In this document: positions 28,301-38,202 of the stretch, piece by piece
Layout: each line of letters begins with the position of its first letter
Numbering within the stretch: position 1 is the first letter of the stretch
Source: Chara braunii
Lineage: Eukaryota; Streptophyta; Charophyceae; Charales; Characeae
Length of the DNA stretch: 55,999 nucleotides
Assembly: GCA_003427395.1 (NCBI GenBank)
Contig: BFEA01000164.1
Location: 2,660,448-2,716,446, forward strand
Direction: 5' to 3'
Program-made: the position numbers and the translations under genes
Notes under the pieces: generated by a model
The model's input: only the letters and a program-made list of their open reading frames with translations
Databases searched by the model: none
Told to the model about the DNA's origin: nothing

Positions 28301-28652
28301 GGCGAAAGTATGCCTGGACTCCCTCAACTCGCATAGTGCAGTTGTCTGCGAGGATACTGACGATAGGGTCTGCTAACTTTTGGACTTTCAGATTCAACTT
28401 CAACTTCTGCAGCGCTTTCCTACTGATGTAGCTGCGGGTGGCCCCACTGTCTATAAGGGCCCCTACTCTACCTCTCAAAATCTCTACATCTACTAACACT
28501 AGCTGTCCTTTGGCATCCTTCTTCATCTTGGCCCAAACAGGCATCCTCTCCTTCAACTCTTTAGCCACACCTGTGAGGGAAGTACTTACAACGACTTTTA
28601 CACAAGCAGTCTCCGGACATCTGTCTAGGTACTGGCCAACAACCTCTGCCAT
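25348..28652 (-). pseudogene. Element 1 pol: protease-RT-RNase H-integrase-chromodomain, altered
   Basis: One minus-strand frame from ATG 28652 to 25548 with stops only at 28208-28206 (Trp to TAG) and at 25905 (Arg CGA to TGA by comparison). A frameshift then leads to the C-terminal piece at 25530-25348. Domains: aspartic protease (IDSGATRSYIS) about 28440; RT about 27830-27200 ([19 protein letters not shown], catalytic VVYLDDILVFSK near 27400); RNase H about 26990-26550 (TTDASQYGIG, TYERELYAL); integrase about 26380-25900; chromodomain-like KQYKVRFAYQEPEDDRWFT about 25480-25400. RNase H contains an in-frame 63-bp duplication. The integrase has lost about 95-100 codons covering the zinc-finger Cys pair and the first catalytic Asp. 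The protein could not integrate DNA. Confidence 0.88.
26681..26806 (-). repeat. In-frame 63-bp tandem duplication in element 1 RNase H
   Basis: GAGTCTCGTG at 26681 and GAGTCTCGTA at 26744 begin two copies of the same 63-bp block, encoding WKHYLLGRDFKAYSD twice. Elements 2 and 3 have one copy here followed by LKTQ, which is missing from element 1. Confidence 0.92.
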
Positions 28653-28779
28653 AGACGCATGTGGGTTGGGAGTTTCTATGTGGTGCGCACACTCTTCTCC
28701 ACATGGTCTAGAGGTAAGTGCAGTTGCAACCCCTATCGACGATTGCCTTTTGCTGCCTGTGTTGAGTTTTGCTCATAGA

Positions 28780-29950
28780 CTGAATGCCCTATTGAGTTCT
28801 CCGCCTGCTGAGTCTGCGTGTGTGTGTGCTTGCTGGACTGCATGTCTGTCTGAGTGCTGGTTGGCTTGCGTGTGTGACTGTGCCTATCTAAGTGATGATT
28901 GGTATGAGTGTGTGTGTGTGTAGCCCGCCAGGGCACTTGTTCGTTCGTGGGGCCCTCAGGGCCGGTACTTACCTGTGGCCGTGGCTTTGAAGGGTTGCAG
29001 CAGGGGAAAAAGCACTCAAGTAGCGGGTAGGTCGGTATCACACCCGGTAGGGGGGTAAATATGCAGGTACCGGAGGCCGAATAGAAGAAGACAAAAGTGG
29101 CATTTTTAGAGGCCGGTAGTGTAGGCTAGGTCTAGCGGGTACCAGTCTGAGTCTAGGGCCTGTAGGGGCAATATCAGAGTCTGCAATGATGTTGCCTCCA
29201 AAAGAGGAGGAGGTACTGATTGCTTGGGAAGGCCAGCGGCCTGGAAGTCACCACCAAAGAGGCAAAGCAGGCCGCTATATTTTCCGGCCGGGCGGAAGAC
29301 CCGGCCTCTTTTTCGGTGTGCAAGTTTCGCGACACACTGGTGAAGCGCTGGAGGGAGCAGCGCTGGGCTGGAGCTGCGGTGCTGGGGAGGAAGAAGGACT
29401 AGAGGGAGGAAGAAGGAGGAAGGAAGGAGGAAGGGGGAGGATCGCCAAGGGTACTTACCTGGCTATGGTGACAGCCATCTTCATCACCTTGGTGGGCGCT
29501 GCAGCAAGGAGTCCCCAGCCGGGGAGAGCCACACCAAGAAGCTTCAAGGCAGGGCTGGGCATGGCGGCCTGAGCTGGAGCAGCCATAGCTGCTTTGGGTT
29601 GTCCTTTGGACATCTGGGCAAGGCCTAGTAGTCCGCCACAGCCTCGGCCTATGAGAGTGAAGAGTGGGAGAGGTGGCCATGGCTATGGTGGACCTTGAGT
29701 GATACCTGCAGTAGAAGAGGGACTCGGACATGATTCTGGACCAGTCATTCAACATTGTATCATTATTTCTTGTATGAATAAGAGAAGGGGGAGATAAGGA
29801 GGAGGAGATTGTTGGGCGAAGAAGAAGAGCCTTGTCATTGTGTTTGCTGGTGTACGTCTTCTTCTTCTTCTTTCTTCTTCTTCTTCTTCTTCTACTCCTC
29901 TCTCTCCTCTCAAGTTCATTCATTTCTTTCTGCAATTGGATGGCATTGTA
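28780..29950. other. About 1.1 kb insertion between gag and protease of element 1
   Basis: Element 2 has gag zinc knuckle and protease about 150 bp apart. In element 1 they are separated by about 1.3 kb with no counterpart in elements 2 or 3. The extra DNA contains a (CTT)n run at 29860-29895, a 7-bp GC stem-loop at 29286-29306, two ACTTACCT motifs (28967, 29453) and a weak TG repeat at 28810-28925. It looks like another solo LTR or non-autonomous insert, but I could not fix its ends or a target duplication. Confidence 0.6.
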
Positions 29951-31911
29951 CTTTCCAGTGGATGTGTATCTCGAAATTGGCCAGGGTCATAACTGTAATG
30001 TTTAAAAATGTGCCTAGGATCACTGCAATAAATGCACCGATTCTGGTCTGTTCTCCTCTGCCACACTGACTGTTTGAGACCCAGATCTTCCCAGGACTTG
30101 CCTTGCGGCCAGCTAGGGTGCCATCCACCCCTCCTGGGATGTGACCGACTAGAACGAGGACGGTTTTGTGGGGGACCATAACCCCTGCCTCCCTCTTGGC
30201 GGTTTCCTCTACCGCCAACCTCCTGATCGCCCTGCCCTTGGCCACCAGAGGCCCGGCCCCCTTGGCCCCAACCTCCTCCCAGCGGCCTCCCTCCAACCGC
30301 GACAGCAACGTAGGTCCTCCCCTTACTCACACCACTGTCCTCCTCCTCAAGGCTCCACTCAATCTGACTGTACGGGACATCCTCCATACCACCCTCATCT
30401 AAAGTAAGGATCAAGTGATCCTTGGCCTTAACCTGTCACGAGATGGTATGTCCTTTCCACTTTTTACCCTTGTCTAAGTCCTTGTGCCAAAAAGTGGAGG
30501 CGGGCATGGACTGAGCCTCAAAGGCTACCACTTCCCTACTTAGTGTATTGTAGGTAATGGTAGACTCCCTATTCCTTTCGAAAAAGTGCCCTCGTAAGGA
30601 CTCAGGTATAGCACGATAGAATAATTGGACCAATTGGGCCTCCGTGACCCCATGGCCTGGGAAGGCGACCAACTCATCCATGACTCCTTTGAGTGCTCTT
30701 GCACTCCGCCACTGTCGTGAGTGAATAGTCTGTACCTTATCGGAGGCTTTAATCCCCCTCGTGACGTTTGCAAATCGCTCGCGGAGCAACCTAAAGAACT
30801 CGCTCAGGGGGGTGATTATGGAGTACGCTACCATGTCATTTTCACACTCGGCCCGGGCAAGCGATCGGGCGAAGCTAGCTGCTTCGTCCTTAAGAGCGTG
30901 AAAGGCGATTAGGACTTGCTCCTCAGGGAGGATCTTCTGGAGGTGAATGTAAGAATTAACGTTCGCCTCCCATTTATCAAAATTGTCTTCCTTCTTCCCA
31001 CTGTAGGAATTGGGAAATTTGACCTTGACTGGTTCCCTACGTGGGCGAGCTTCCTCCTCTTTAAGGGCGGCTATCTTGACTCCCTCGATCACACCTTTGT
31101 AAAATTTCTCCATGTTAGTTAGTCGAGCTTGCATTTCAGTGCCCATGCGCATCATCATGTCATGCGCAAAATCTCTAAAGCCTACGCGCATGGACTGCAG
31201 AGCGATATCGTGGCCCCCTCGAGTAGTTCATTTGCTCTTGCTGGGCCCGAATCATCACTTCCAGACGCTGGCTTATGATCTCCACTTTGTGCTCGAGATC
31301 CGCTTGCTCGGCCAAATATGCCTGCTGTTCCCTCGTGGCGGCCAACTCCTCCAATTCTGTAGCCACCTCTATGCGCCTCCTCCTTTGTTTTTGAAGGCGC
31401 AACTTCCACTCCGTCCTCTTTTCCTCCTCCAAGGCTTGACGCTGCAAAGGATCATGAACTGCCCGAATCACAGCAATTGCCGCGTCTCTCTCGTCCTGGG
31501 GAATATACATCATGGCCGCTTCATCTTCTCCCAGGGATAAATTTGCTACCCACTCGCTCACCATCTTCTCCAACTTCTCCTCTTCTACTGTGCCACTTGA
31601 CTCTCCTTCCCCCGTCCTCCTAACATTCCTCTGCAAAGGAATCTCTTCTTCTTCTTCTTCTTCTTCTTCTTCTGCTTCTACCTCCTTCAACTTTTCTTCC
31701 TCCTCTTTCTTTCATTTCTCCATCTCCTCTTCCAACTTCTTGTTCTTTGTCACCTGCTCCTCCAACAAGGCTTGCTTCTTCGCCTGCTTTAATAACTCTC
31801 TGCTTTAATAACTCTTTTCTTCTCGCTTCTCTCTTTTAGTATGGCGACGGCTTGCTCTTCCTGCTCCTTAGTGTACGGGGTGGTGCTCGTACCACCACGC
31901 GTGTCAACCAT
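29920..31911 (-). pseudogene. Element 1 gag, broken
   Basis: Starts at ATG 31911 (MVDTRGG...), as in element 2. A tandem 16-bp duplication (AGAGTTATTAAAGCAG, 31789-31820) shifts the frame, and a TGA follows near 31710. Next comes a Glu-rich coiled-coil-like region (31690-31175), a one-base shift, the core gag domain (31191-30436; segments VKFPNSYSGKKEDNFDKWE and DKVQTIHSRQWRSARALK), a stop or frame change at 30436, and a Gly-rich tail with a damaged zinc knuckle CIYCSDPRHIFKHY in which the last Cys is Tyr (about 30040-30000). Expected role: capsid and nucleocapsid of the virus-like particle. This copy is not functional. Confidence 0.85.
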
Positions 31912-33049
31912 GGTGACAGGTGCACAACTGAGTGTTAGTTCCACTCCTGACCGCTTAGACTTCCACCCCCTAACTGACTTAACTTACTAACCGACTCTGT
32001 AAGGACCACAAAGCCTTACCCTTTGATCCAGCCAGGTTACCATGGCCGACGAAAGCTTTTGCCACCATTATCCTTTACAGTCCAAACCCGGATGCCCTGC
32101 ACCTGAGGTCAATCCCACTTGGCTTTCACTCCGGTTCAGGACCCTGTCAACTAGGGTCTCTAGCTTGGACCTAAAACTAAGGCTGTCACTACAAGACTTA
32201 CTGCTGATCAGGAGGCGTTTAAGGAGATCCCCCGTAACTCCTCAGGAATTATTTAATCTCACAAACAGGACGACGTGATCAGCAAGTCCTCTCAAGACTT
32301 AGACAGCCCGTTGTGCAGCCCATAGCTCGGATTTTGGGCCTACCGTGCCACACCGAGCAGCCAACCGGTCAGTACCGGTCCTTGGGAGGGTTCGTGTCCT
32401 CCGGGCCAGTCGAGTTGTCAGACATGGCCTTTAGCCCTAGTCATACACAAAGTTCCTAGCACCTGGACATAAGAGACTCAATGCAGAAAGAAGAGACAGA
32501 CAGACTCGGCAATACCAAGGGGTGAGTGCACATCCATAGGGCGAGGGAATAGGCTAAGGGCTTGGCGAGATTATACAACTCCAGCTTGGTCAATTTCGTG
32601 GTCAACAGCCCCGGTCAACGCTGGTCAACGCTTGGTCAACTTGCCGGTCAACGCCTTGGTGAACGCCAGTCAACTCGTTGGTCAACTCTTCTGTCAAAGT
32701 TTGGGTCAAAGTTGGTCAACCCTTCGGTCAACACCTTGGTCAACCCTTAACTCGGCTATGGCTGTCGGCCTTTTTTCTTCCTCGCCACCTTTTTTATCTT
32801 CCCTCTCCTTCCTTCCTCCTTTTTTCCTTTTCTCACTTCGCCTCGGCTATGGCTTCTTTCACCTTTGTCGTCCCTCGTTCCTTCTCCTTAATTGTGACTT
32901 CTCCTCCTCCTTCGTCTCTCCTCCCTTCTCCTTCGTTGTAACCCTGTGTCCGAGCTCCACGACTATGGTCGCTTTTCTCCTTTGGACCGCACAACAATCT
33001 TGTATCTCTTCGTGGTTGTCTTATGTGCAGGTACACGGCACCTCACTCC
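31912..33049 (-). other. Element 1 5' leader or promoter region
   Basis: 1.1 kb upstream of gag, homologous in reverse orientation to 35023-36114 of element 2. It includes the W-box array, a TATA-like site, and a conserved stretch with GGACCGGTACTGACCGG and TCCTGAGGAGTTACGGGGGA. It does not match the 3' LTR of the same element, and I find no convincing tRNA primer site. Confidence 0.7.
32588..32745 (-). promoter_or_regulatory. W-box (TTGACC) array, element 1 5' region
   Basis: Thirteen TTGAC cores, eleven of them TTGACC on the minus strand, in about 155 bp, spaced mostly 10-13 bp apart. The downstream end lies about 15 bp before TTGTATAATC, a TATA-like site near 32565-32575. TTGAC(C/T) is the known WRKY binding core. 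The motif count is seen; the regulatory role is inferred. Confidence 0.6.
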
Positions 33050-34372
33050 TGTAACATGCCCAGTTGGGCGATGTACATATAAACCAAGGATCCGCAATGT
33101 GATGAAAAGGACTGAATGGACAATGCAGTGCAAGTGGAATCTCAACAAGCAATGTGCATTCCGATACATACAAAATGGTGTTTTATAGTGCAGTGGAAGA
33201 TTAAAAAGACCAGTCCTGACCTGACCGGGACTGACCGCTTTCACGTAGTACAAGATAGCGAAGCAGAATGCTAGAGTACTAATGACTATCCCAATGAATG
33301 TTTCAACGCAGATCAAACATACGTCATGCTCATCACAAGGTGTGAAGGGGCCTGGCGCTATACATAGGAAAGAGGCGCTAGGTCCAGATATACACAGACG
33401 AAGAGGAGGGGATCAGACGAAGAAGAGGAAAGGGGAGATGGGAAAGTCGTCAACACCAAGTGTCGTTACAAGCCCCAAATAATCCCTCTTCAAAATGTTT
33501 GAAGTCCAACGTCGAGTCTGGATCCAAATTTCACCAAGCTCTCTCTCTCTCCCTCGCAGTCTGCTGATGCGGTGAAGTCAGATAGCGAGAGGGTGAGAAG
33601 GAGATGGTGGACTGAGAAGAGGAAGAAAAAAAACTCCCTCTCATGTGCCAGGTACTAACCTGTGAAGATGGCGTTGTGCTGCAAATACCTCGAAGACGAA
33701 GCTGGAGCAATGGCGCTGTAGGTAAGTCCCTCTGGCCTTCGCCCCTACTACTCTAGCTGCTATGGCGCCCAACGTTGAAGACTACAGCTAACGCTACTAG
33801 CGCCCAACGCTTAAGACTACTGCGAACGCTGCTACTACTCTTGCAACGCTCCTCCAGAGTGCTGCCGCCGATCCTGAAGACTACCTTCTGCCTCGTGAAC
33901 TGCACGTGAAGTGCTTGGGAAATATCTAGGAACTACCTGCTTGCCTGCAGGGCGGGCGAGTCCTATATAGTGCTGGCCTGTCTAGGAGGTTGCTCTTGCC
34001 AATGCCGAAACGTGCCAGACCCTGGCGTTGAAGCTCAACCAGGGGTTGTCTTGAAAACAGGCCCGAAATGGCCTGTGCTAAAACCCTGGTTTGTTGGTCG
34101 AGTTTCAGGGCAGGGCGAACTGACGAGGGCCCGAAAATGGCCCTCAGTTTCAGGCTGAAAATACTCAGGGCCGGAAAGGCCCCGATTTAGCCTGAAACGA
34201 CACAGGGCCTGTAGGCCCTTGTTTTCAGGCTTTCAAGCTGAAATGACACAGGGCCTGTAAGCCCTTGTTTTCAGGCTTTCAGGCTGAAACGACACAGGGC
34301 CTGTAGGCCCTTGTTTTTAGGCTCTTGGCCTGAAAACGTCACGGGCCTGGAAATGGCCCGTGCAGCCTGTTG
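33050..34372 (-). mobile_element. LTR C, minus strand, same family as LTRs A and B; start lost in the N gap
   Basis: Aligns over its length to LTR B in reverse orientation and ends (minus strand) GCATGTTACA at 33050. The 5' terminus falls about 10 bp inside the gap. It keeps a CTATATAGGAC TATA box (minus strand, near 33965) that LTR B has lost. Near 34201-34338 it has three 46-bp sub-repeats with GGGCCTGTAGGCCC palindromes. No internal domain is attached, so it is probably also a solo LTR. Confidence 0.82.
34201..34338. repeat. Three 46-bp palindrome-containing sub-repeats in LTR C
   Basis: CACAGGGCCTGTARGCCCTTG begins copies at 34201, 34247 and 34293. Each unit holds GGGCCT/AGGCCC and TTTCAGGCTGAAA-type inverted repeats. 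Related units appear in LTR B at 19575-19660. Confidence 0.88.
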
Positions 34373-35022
34373 NNNNNNNNNNNNNNNNNNNNNNNNNNNN
34401 NNNNNNNNNNNNNNNNNNNNNNNNNNNNNNNNNNNNNNNNNNNNNNNNNNNNNNNNNNNNNNNNNNNNNNNNNNNNNNNNNNNNNNNNNNNNNNNNNNNN
34501 NNNNNNNNNNNNNNNNNNNNNNNNNNNNNNNNNNNNNNNNNNNNNNNNNNNNNNNNNNNNNNNNNNNNNNNNNNNNNNNNNNNNNNNNNNNNNNNNNNNN
34601 NNNNNNNNNNNNNNNNNNNNNNNNNNNNNNNNNNNNNNNNNNNNNNNNNNNNNNNNNNNNNNNNNNNNNNNNNNNNNNNNNNNNNNNNNNNNNNNNNNNN
34701 NNNNNNNNNNNNNNNNNNNNNNNNNNNNNNNNNNNNNNNNNNNNNNNNNNNNNNNNNNNNNNNNNNNNNNNNNNNNNNNNNNNNNNNNNNNNNNNNNNNN
34801 NNNNNNNNNNNNNNNNNNNNNNNNNNNNNNNNNNNNNNNNNNNNNNNNNNNNNNNNNNNNNNNNNNNNNNNNNNNNNNNNNNNNNNNNNNNNNNNNNNNN
34901 NNNNNNNNNNNNNNNNNNNNNNNNNNNNNNNNNNNNNNNNNNNNNNNNNNNNNNNNNNNNNNNNNNNNNNNNNNNNNNNNNNNNNNNNNNNNNNNNNNNN
35001 NNNNNNNNNNNNNNNNNNNNNN
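34373..35022. other. Assembly gap (650 N)
   Basis: A run of 650 N between LTR C and a 36-bp tandem repeat. It hides the 5' end of LTR C and any 5' LTR of element 2. The true length is unknown. Confidence 0.99.
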
Positions 35023-35138
35023 AGAGAGGAAGATTGGTTGTGCGGTGCAAGGAGGAAGAAAGCGGAAGATTGGTTGTGTGGTCTAAGGAGGAAGAAAGCG
35101 GAAGATTGGTTGTGCGGTCCAAGGAGGAAGAAAGCGGC
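35023..35138. repeat. 36-bp tandem repeat at the gap edge, at least 3 copies
   Basis: AGATTGGTTGTG starts units at 35031, 35067 and 35103, each continuing CGGTCCAAGGAGGAAGAAAGCGG with small changes. More copies probably lie in the gap, and the repeat is a likely cause of the assembly break. Confidence 0.9.
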
Positions 35139-36114
35139 CATAGCCGGAGCTCGGACAAGGAGGAAGAAGAAAGAAGACGAGTGAAGGAGGAGGAAGAGAC
35201 GAAAGAGAAGAGAGAAGCCATAGCTGAGAAAGAGGAAGGAGGGACGAAGAAGAAGAGGGAAGACATAACCGGGGTGAAAGAGGAGCAAGGCGAGGTAGGA
35301 GAAGGAAAGGAGGAAGAAGAAGAAGGGTAGTGAGGAAGAAGAAGGCGACAACCATAGACGAGTTGGAGGTTGACCAAGGTGTTGACCACGAGGTTGACCG
35401 AAGTTGATTTGAGCGTTGACCGAGGCATTGGCCATGGTTGATCGAAGTGTTGACCAAAGGTTTGACCAGTGTTGCCCAAGCGTTGACCAAGGTGTTGACC
35501 AAGGCTGTTGATTGCGACTTTGACCAAGCTGGAGTTGGTATATTCTCGCCAGTCCCTCAACCTATCCCCTCGCCCTACGGATGTGCACTCACCCCATGGT
35601 ACTTGCCGAGTCTGTCTGTCTCTTCTTTTTGCTTTGAGTCTCTTCTGCCCAGGTGTTAGGAACTCCGTGTATGAAGGATAAGGCCTTGTTGACCAAACCT
35701 ACACGGGCTGAGTGGGGCTAAAGGCTGTGACGACTCGACTGTCTCGGAGGACATGAACCCTCCCAAGGACCGGTACTGACCGGCGGGCTGCTCGGTGTGG
35801 CACGGTAGGCCCAAAATCGGAGCCGTGGGCTGCATAACGGGCTGTCTAAGCCTTGAGAGGACTTGCTGATCGCGTCGTCCACTTTGCGACGTTAAATAAT
35901 TCCTGAGGAGTTACGGGGGATATCCTTAAATGCCTCCTGATCAGCAACGACTCCTGTTGTGACAGCCATAGTTTAGGTCCAGGCTAGAGACCCTAGTTGA
36001 CAGGATCCTACTTGGGTTCTGTGGTCCTTTAGACTGAGTCTAGGTCTAGTCAGTCAAGTGTCGAGGTCTAAGTGGTGAGGTTTGGAACCGTTGTCCGGTT
36101 GTACACTTATCACC
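35139..36114 (+). other. Element 2 5' leader
   Basis: Homologous to the element 1 leader in reverse orientation. The first part is purine-rich (GGAGGAAGAA), then comes the W-box array, then about 580 bp of leader up to CACCATGG at the gag start. No PBS is recognised. Confidence 0.65.
35370..35525 (+). promoter_or_regulatory. W-box (TTGACC) array, element 2 5' region
   Basis: Nine exact TTGACC copies in about 155 bp plus several one-base variants (TTGATT, TTGCCC), the mirror image of the array in element 1. The last copy (35520-35525) is followed after about 10 bp by GGTATATTC, a TATA-like site. The shared position in two diverged elements argues for an ancestral feature of this family. Confidence 0.6.
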
Positions 36115-38124
36115 ATGGTTGACACTCGCAGTGGGAAGAGCACCATGCCGTATAGTAAGGCTCAAGAGGAGCAGGCCGCCGCCATTCTGAGAGAGAGAAA
36201 GGAGAAGGAGGGGCTCCTTAGGCAGACAAAGATGAAGATGATAGTCGAGGAGCAGGCGAAGAAGAAGAAGAAGAAGCTGAAGGAGGAGATAAAAATATTA
36301 CAGCAGGAGGAGGAAGAGAAAATGAGGGCTGCAGTAGAGGAGGAGGTTGAAGAGGAGGAAGAGCAGCTGAAAGAAGAGCCCCTCGGAAGAAGAAGATTGG
36401 GGGAAGGAGGAGAGAGTAGTGGCACGAAGGAAGATGACCCGTGGGTGGAGAAGAGGATAAGTGAGTGGGTGGCTAATTTATCGTTGGGAGAAGATGAAGA
36501 GGCAATGTTATACATACCTCAAGAGGAGAAGGAAGCAACCATTAGAGAGATCGAGGCAACGAGTGATCCCCTAGAACGCAGGGCCATAGAGAATGAGAAG
36601 AGGTTGGAATGGAAGTTACGCCTGGCGAGGGAGAAAAAGAGGATGCCAGAGGAAGCCAACAGTATGTCCAGAGAAGTGGAGAGCTTACAGACATGTAGCC
36701 AAGAAGTAGAGGCCCAACCTGATGTTCAGGCTAAGTTAGACAAGATCCTTGGGAGCATTGAGCTCCTAGGTAGGGCCTGGACTGAGCATCATCAATCTGT
36801 TAGGGGCTAAGAAATGGCCCTCCACTCCATCTGTTCTGGGTTTAGGGACTTCGCGAGCGACATAATGACTCGTGTCGGGACCGAACTTAAGAAGTTAAGG
36901 GACAATGCAAAGAAATTATGCGCAGGCGCCAAGGTAGTGGCCGATGCAGAGAGTGAAGGGCGTCCCCGCAAAGAGCTTGTCAAGCTCAAGTTTCCTGACT
37001 CTTATGGCGGGGAAAAGGCAAAAATTTTGATAACTGGAAGGCTTGTATTAACACATATGTGTATGTGCAACACATAGTGCGAGAGGAACAAGTCATCGTG
37101 GCCTTCCATGTGTTGAAAGATGAAGCAGCTAGTTTTGCCAGGTCCCTTGCCCGAGCTGTCGATAGTGCCAGAGGAACAAGTCATCGTGGCCTTCCATGGT
37201 TGCATACTCCAAACTCACCCTTGTTCCTAAATTTCTCAAACTCCTGAGAGAGAGGTTCGCTGACGTCACACTAGGCGTCAGAGCCTCTGACAAACTGCAG
37301 ACAATCCACTCACGACAATGGAAGAGTGCGAGAGCACTCAAGGCAGTTATGGATGATCTGGTAGCCATCCCAGACCACGGGGTCACCGAGACCCAATTAG
37401 TTAACTTTTTTTGTCGTGCCATGCTAGAGCCCTTACGAGGGGCACTTCTTTGAGAAGACCCAACAGGCCACTACTACGTATGACGCACTGAGTAGAGAGG
37501 TGGTCCTGTTTGAGGCAAAATCCATGCCAGTTTCCACTTTCTTGCATAAGGATTTAGACAAGGGGAAGAAGTGGAAGGGTCGTACCATCTCGGGTCAAGT
37601 CAGGGCGAAGGATCACTTGATCCTTACTTTAGATGAGGGTGGTACGAACGAAGTCCCCTACAGTTAGATCGAGTGGGGGTTGGAGGAGGAAGACAGTAGT
37701 GTGGGCCAAGGGAGGACCTATACTGTTGTCGCGGCTGGAGGGAGAGCGCAGGCTAGAGAAGGAGGCCAGGGCCAAGGGGGCTGGGCCATGGGTGGTCGAG
37801 GCCCGGGCGCACAAAGGGTCGGCGGCCAAAGGAACTGCCAAGAGGGAGGTAGGGGTCAAGGTACCCCGCTGAATCGTTCGGGGCCCAGTCGATCACCACA
37901 GCGCAGAGGCTGAGGATCAATTTAAAGGAGAGGAGGTTGGCACCCAGGTTGGCCACAGGGCCAACATTGGGAAGATCTGGGCTTGGACCAGAGAGTATGG
38001 CAACAACTAATGGAGCAGGGGCAGTGCATCTATTGTGGTGACCCTGCCCATATCATTAAATATTGTTTAAAGTATAGGGAAGCCCGGTTTGCTGCCCAGG
38101 GGTCAAAAGGCAGCCGCCGGTAGG
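36115..38124 (+). pseudogene. Element 2 gag, broken
   Basis: Starts CACCATGG at 36115 (MVDTRSGKSTMPYSKAQEEQ). An open frame of 231 codons, rich in Glu/Lys coiled coil, runs to TAA at 36808-36810; the same frame then continues (MALHSICSGFRDFAS...) to 37077. A frameshift follows and a 29-bp phrase (AGAGGAACAAGTCATCGTGG...) is duplicated at 37081 and 37171. The core gag continues at 37196-37453 (DKLQTIHSRQWKSARALK), then to 37665 (stop), a Gly-rich tail, and an intact zinc knuckle CIYCGDPAHIIKYC (CX2CX4HX4C) near 38028-38070. Role as in other gags: particle formation and RNA packaging. Confidence 0.84.
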
Positions 38125-38202
38125 GGTTGCAACTGCCCTTGCCATTAGGCCATGTGGGGAAGTGTGCGCGCACCACCAGGAAACTCCCACACCACATGAG
38201 CC

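Larger units (their letters stand above)
24329..33049 (-). mobile_element. Element 1: Ty3/gypsy chromovirus-like retrotransposon, minus strand
   Basis: Minus-strand order: 5' leader (about 33049-31912), gag (31911-29920), a non-homologous insertion of about 1.1 kb, pol with protease, RT, RNase H, integrase and chromodomain-like end (28652-25348), then a 3' LTR (25309-24329). Element 2 on the plus strand is a close relative throughout gag and pol. No 5' LTR matching the 3' LTR is found; the element's 5' end abuts LTR C at 33050. Stops and frameshifts in gag and pol make it non-autonomous. Confidence 0.88.

Noticed and set aside
29186-29572. 128-codon open frame between gag and pol of element 1
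   Set aside because: Purine-rich simple sequence inside the inserted DNA, with no domain.
34271-35560. Long open frames across the N gap
   Set aside because: They are created by 650 N with no stop codons.
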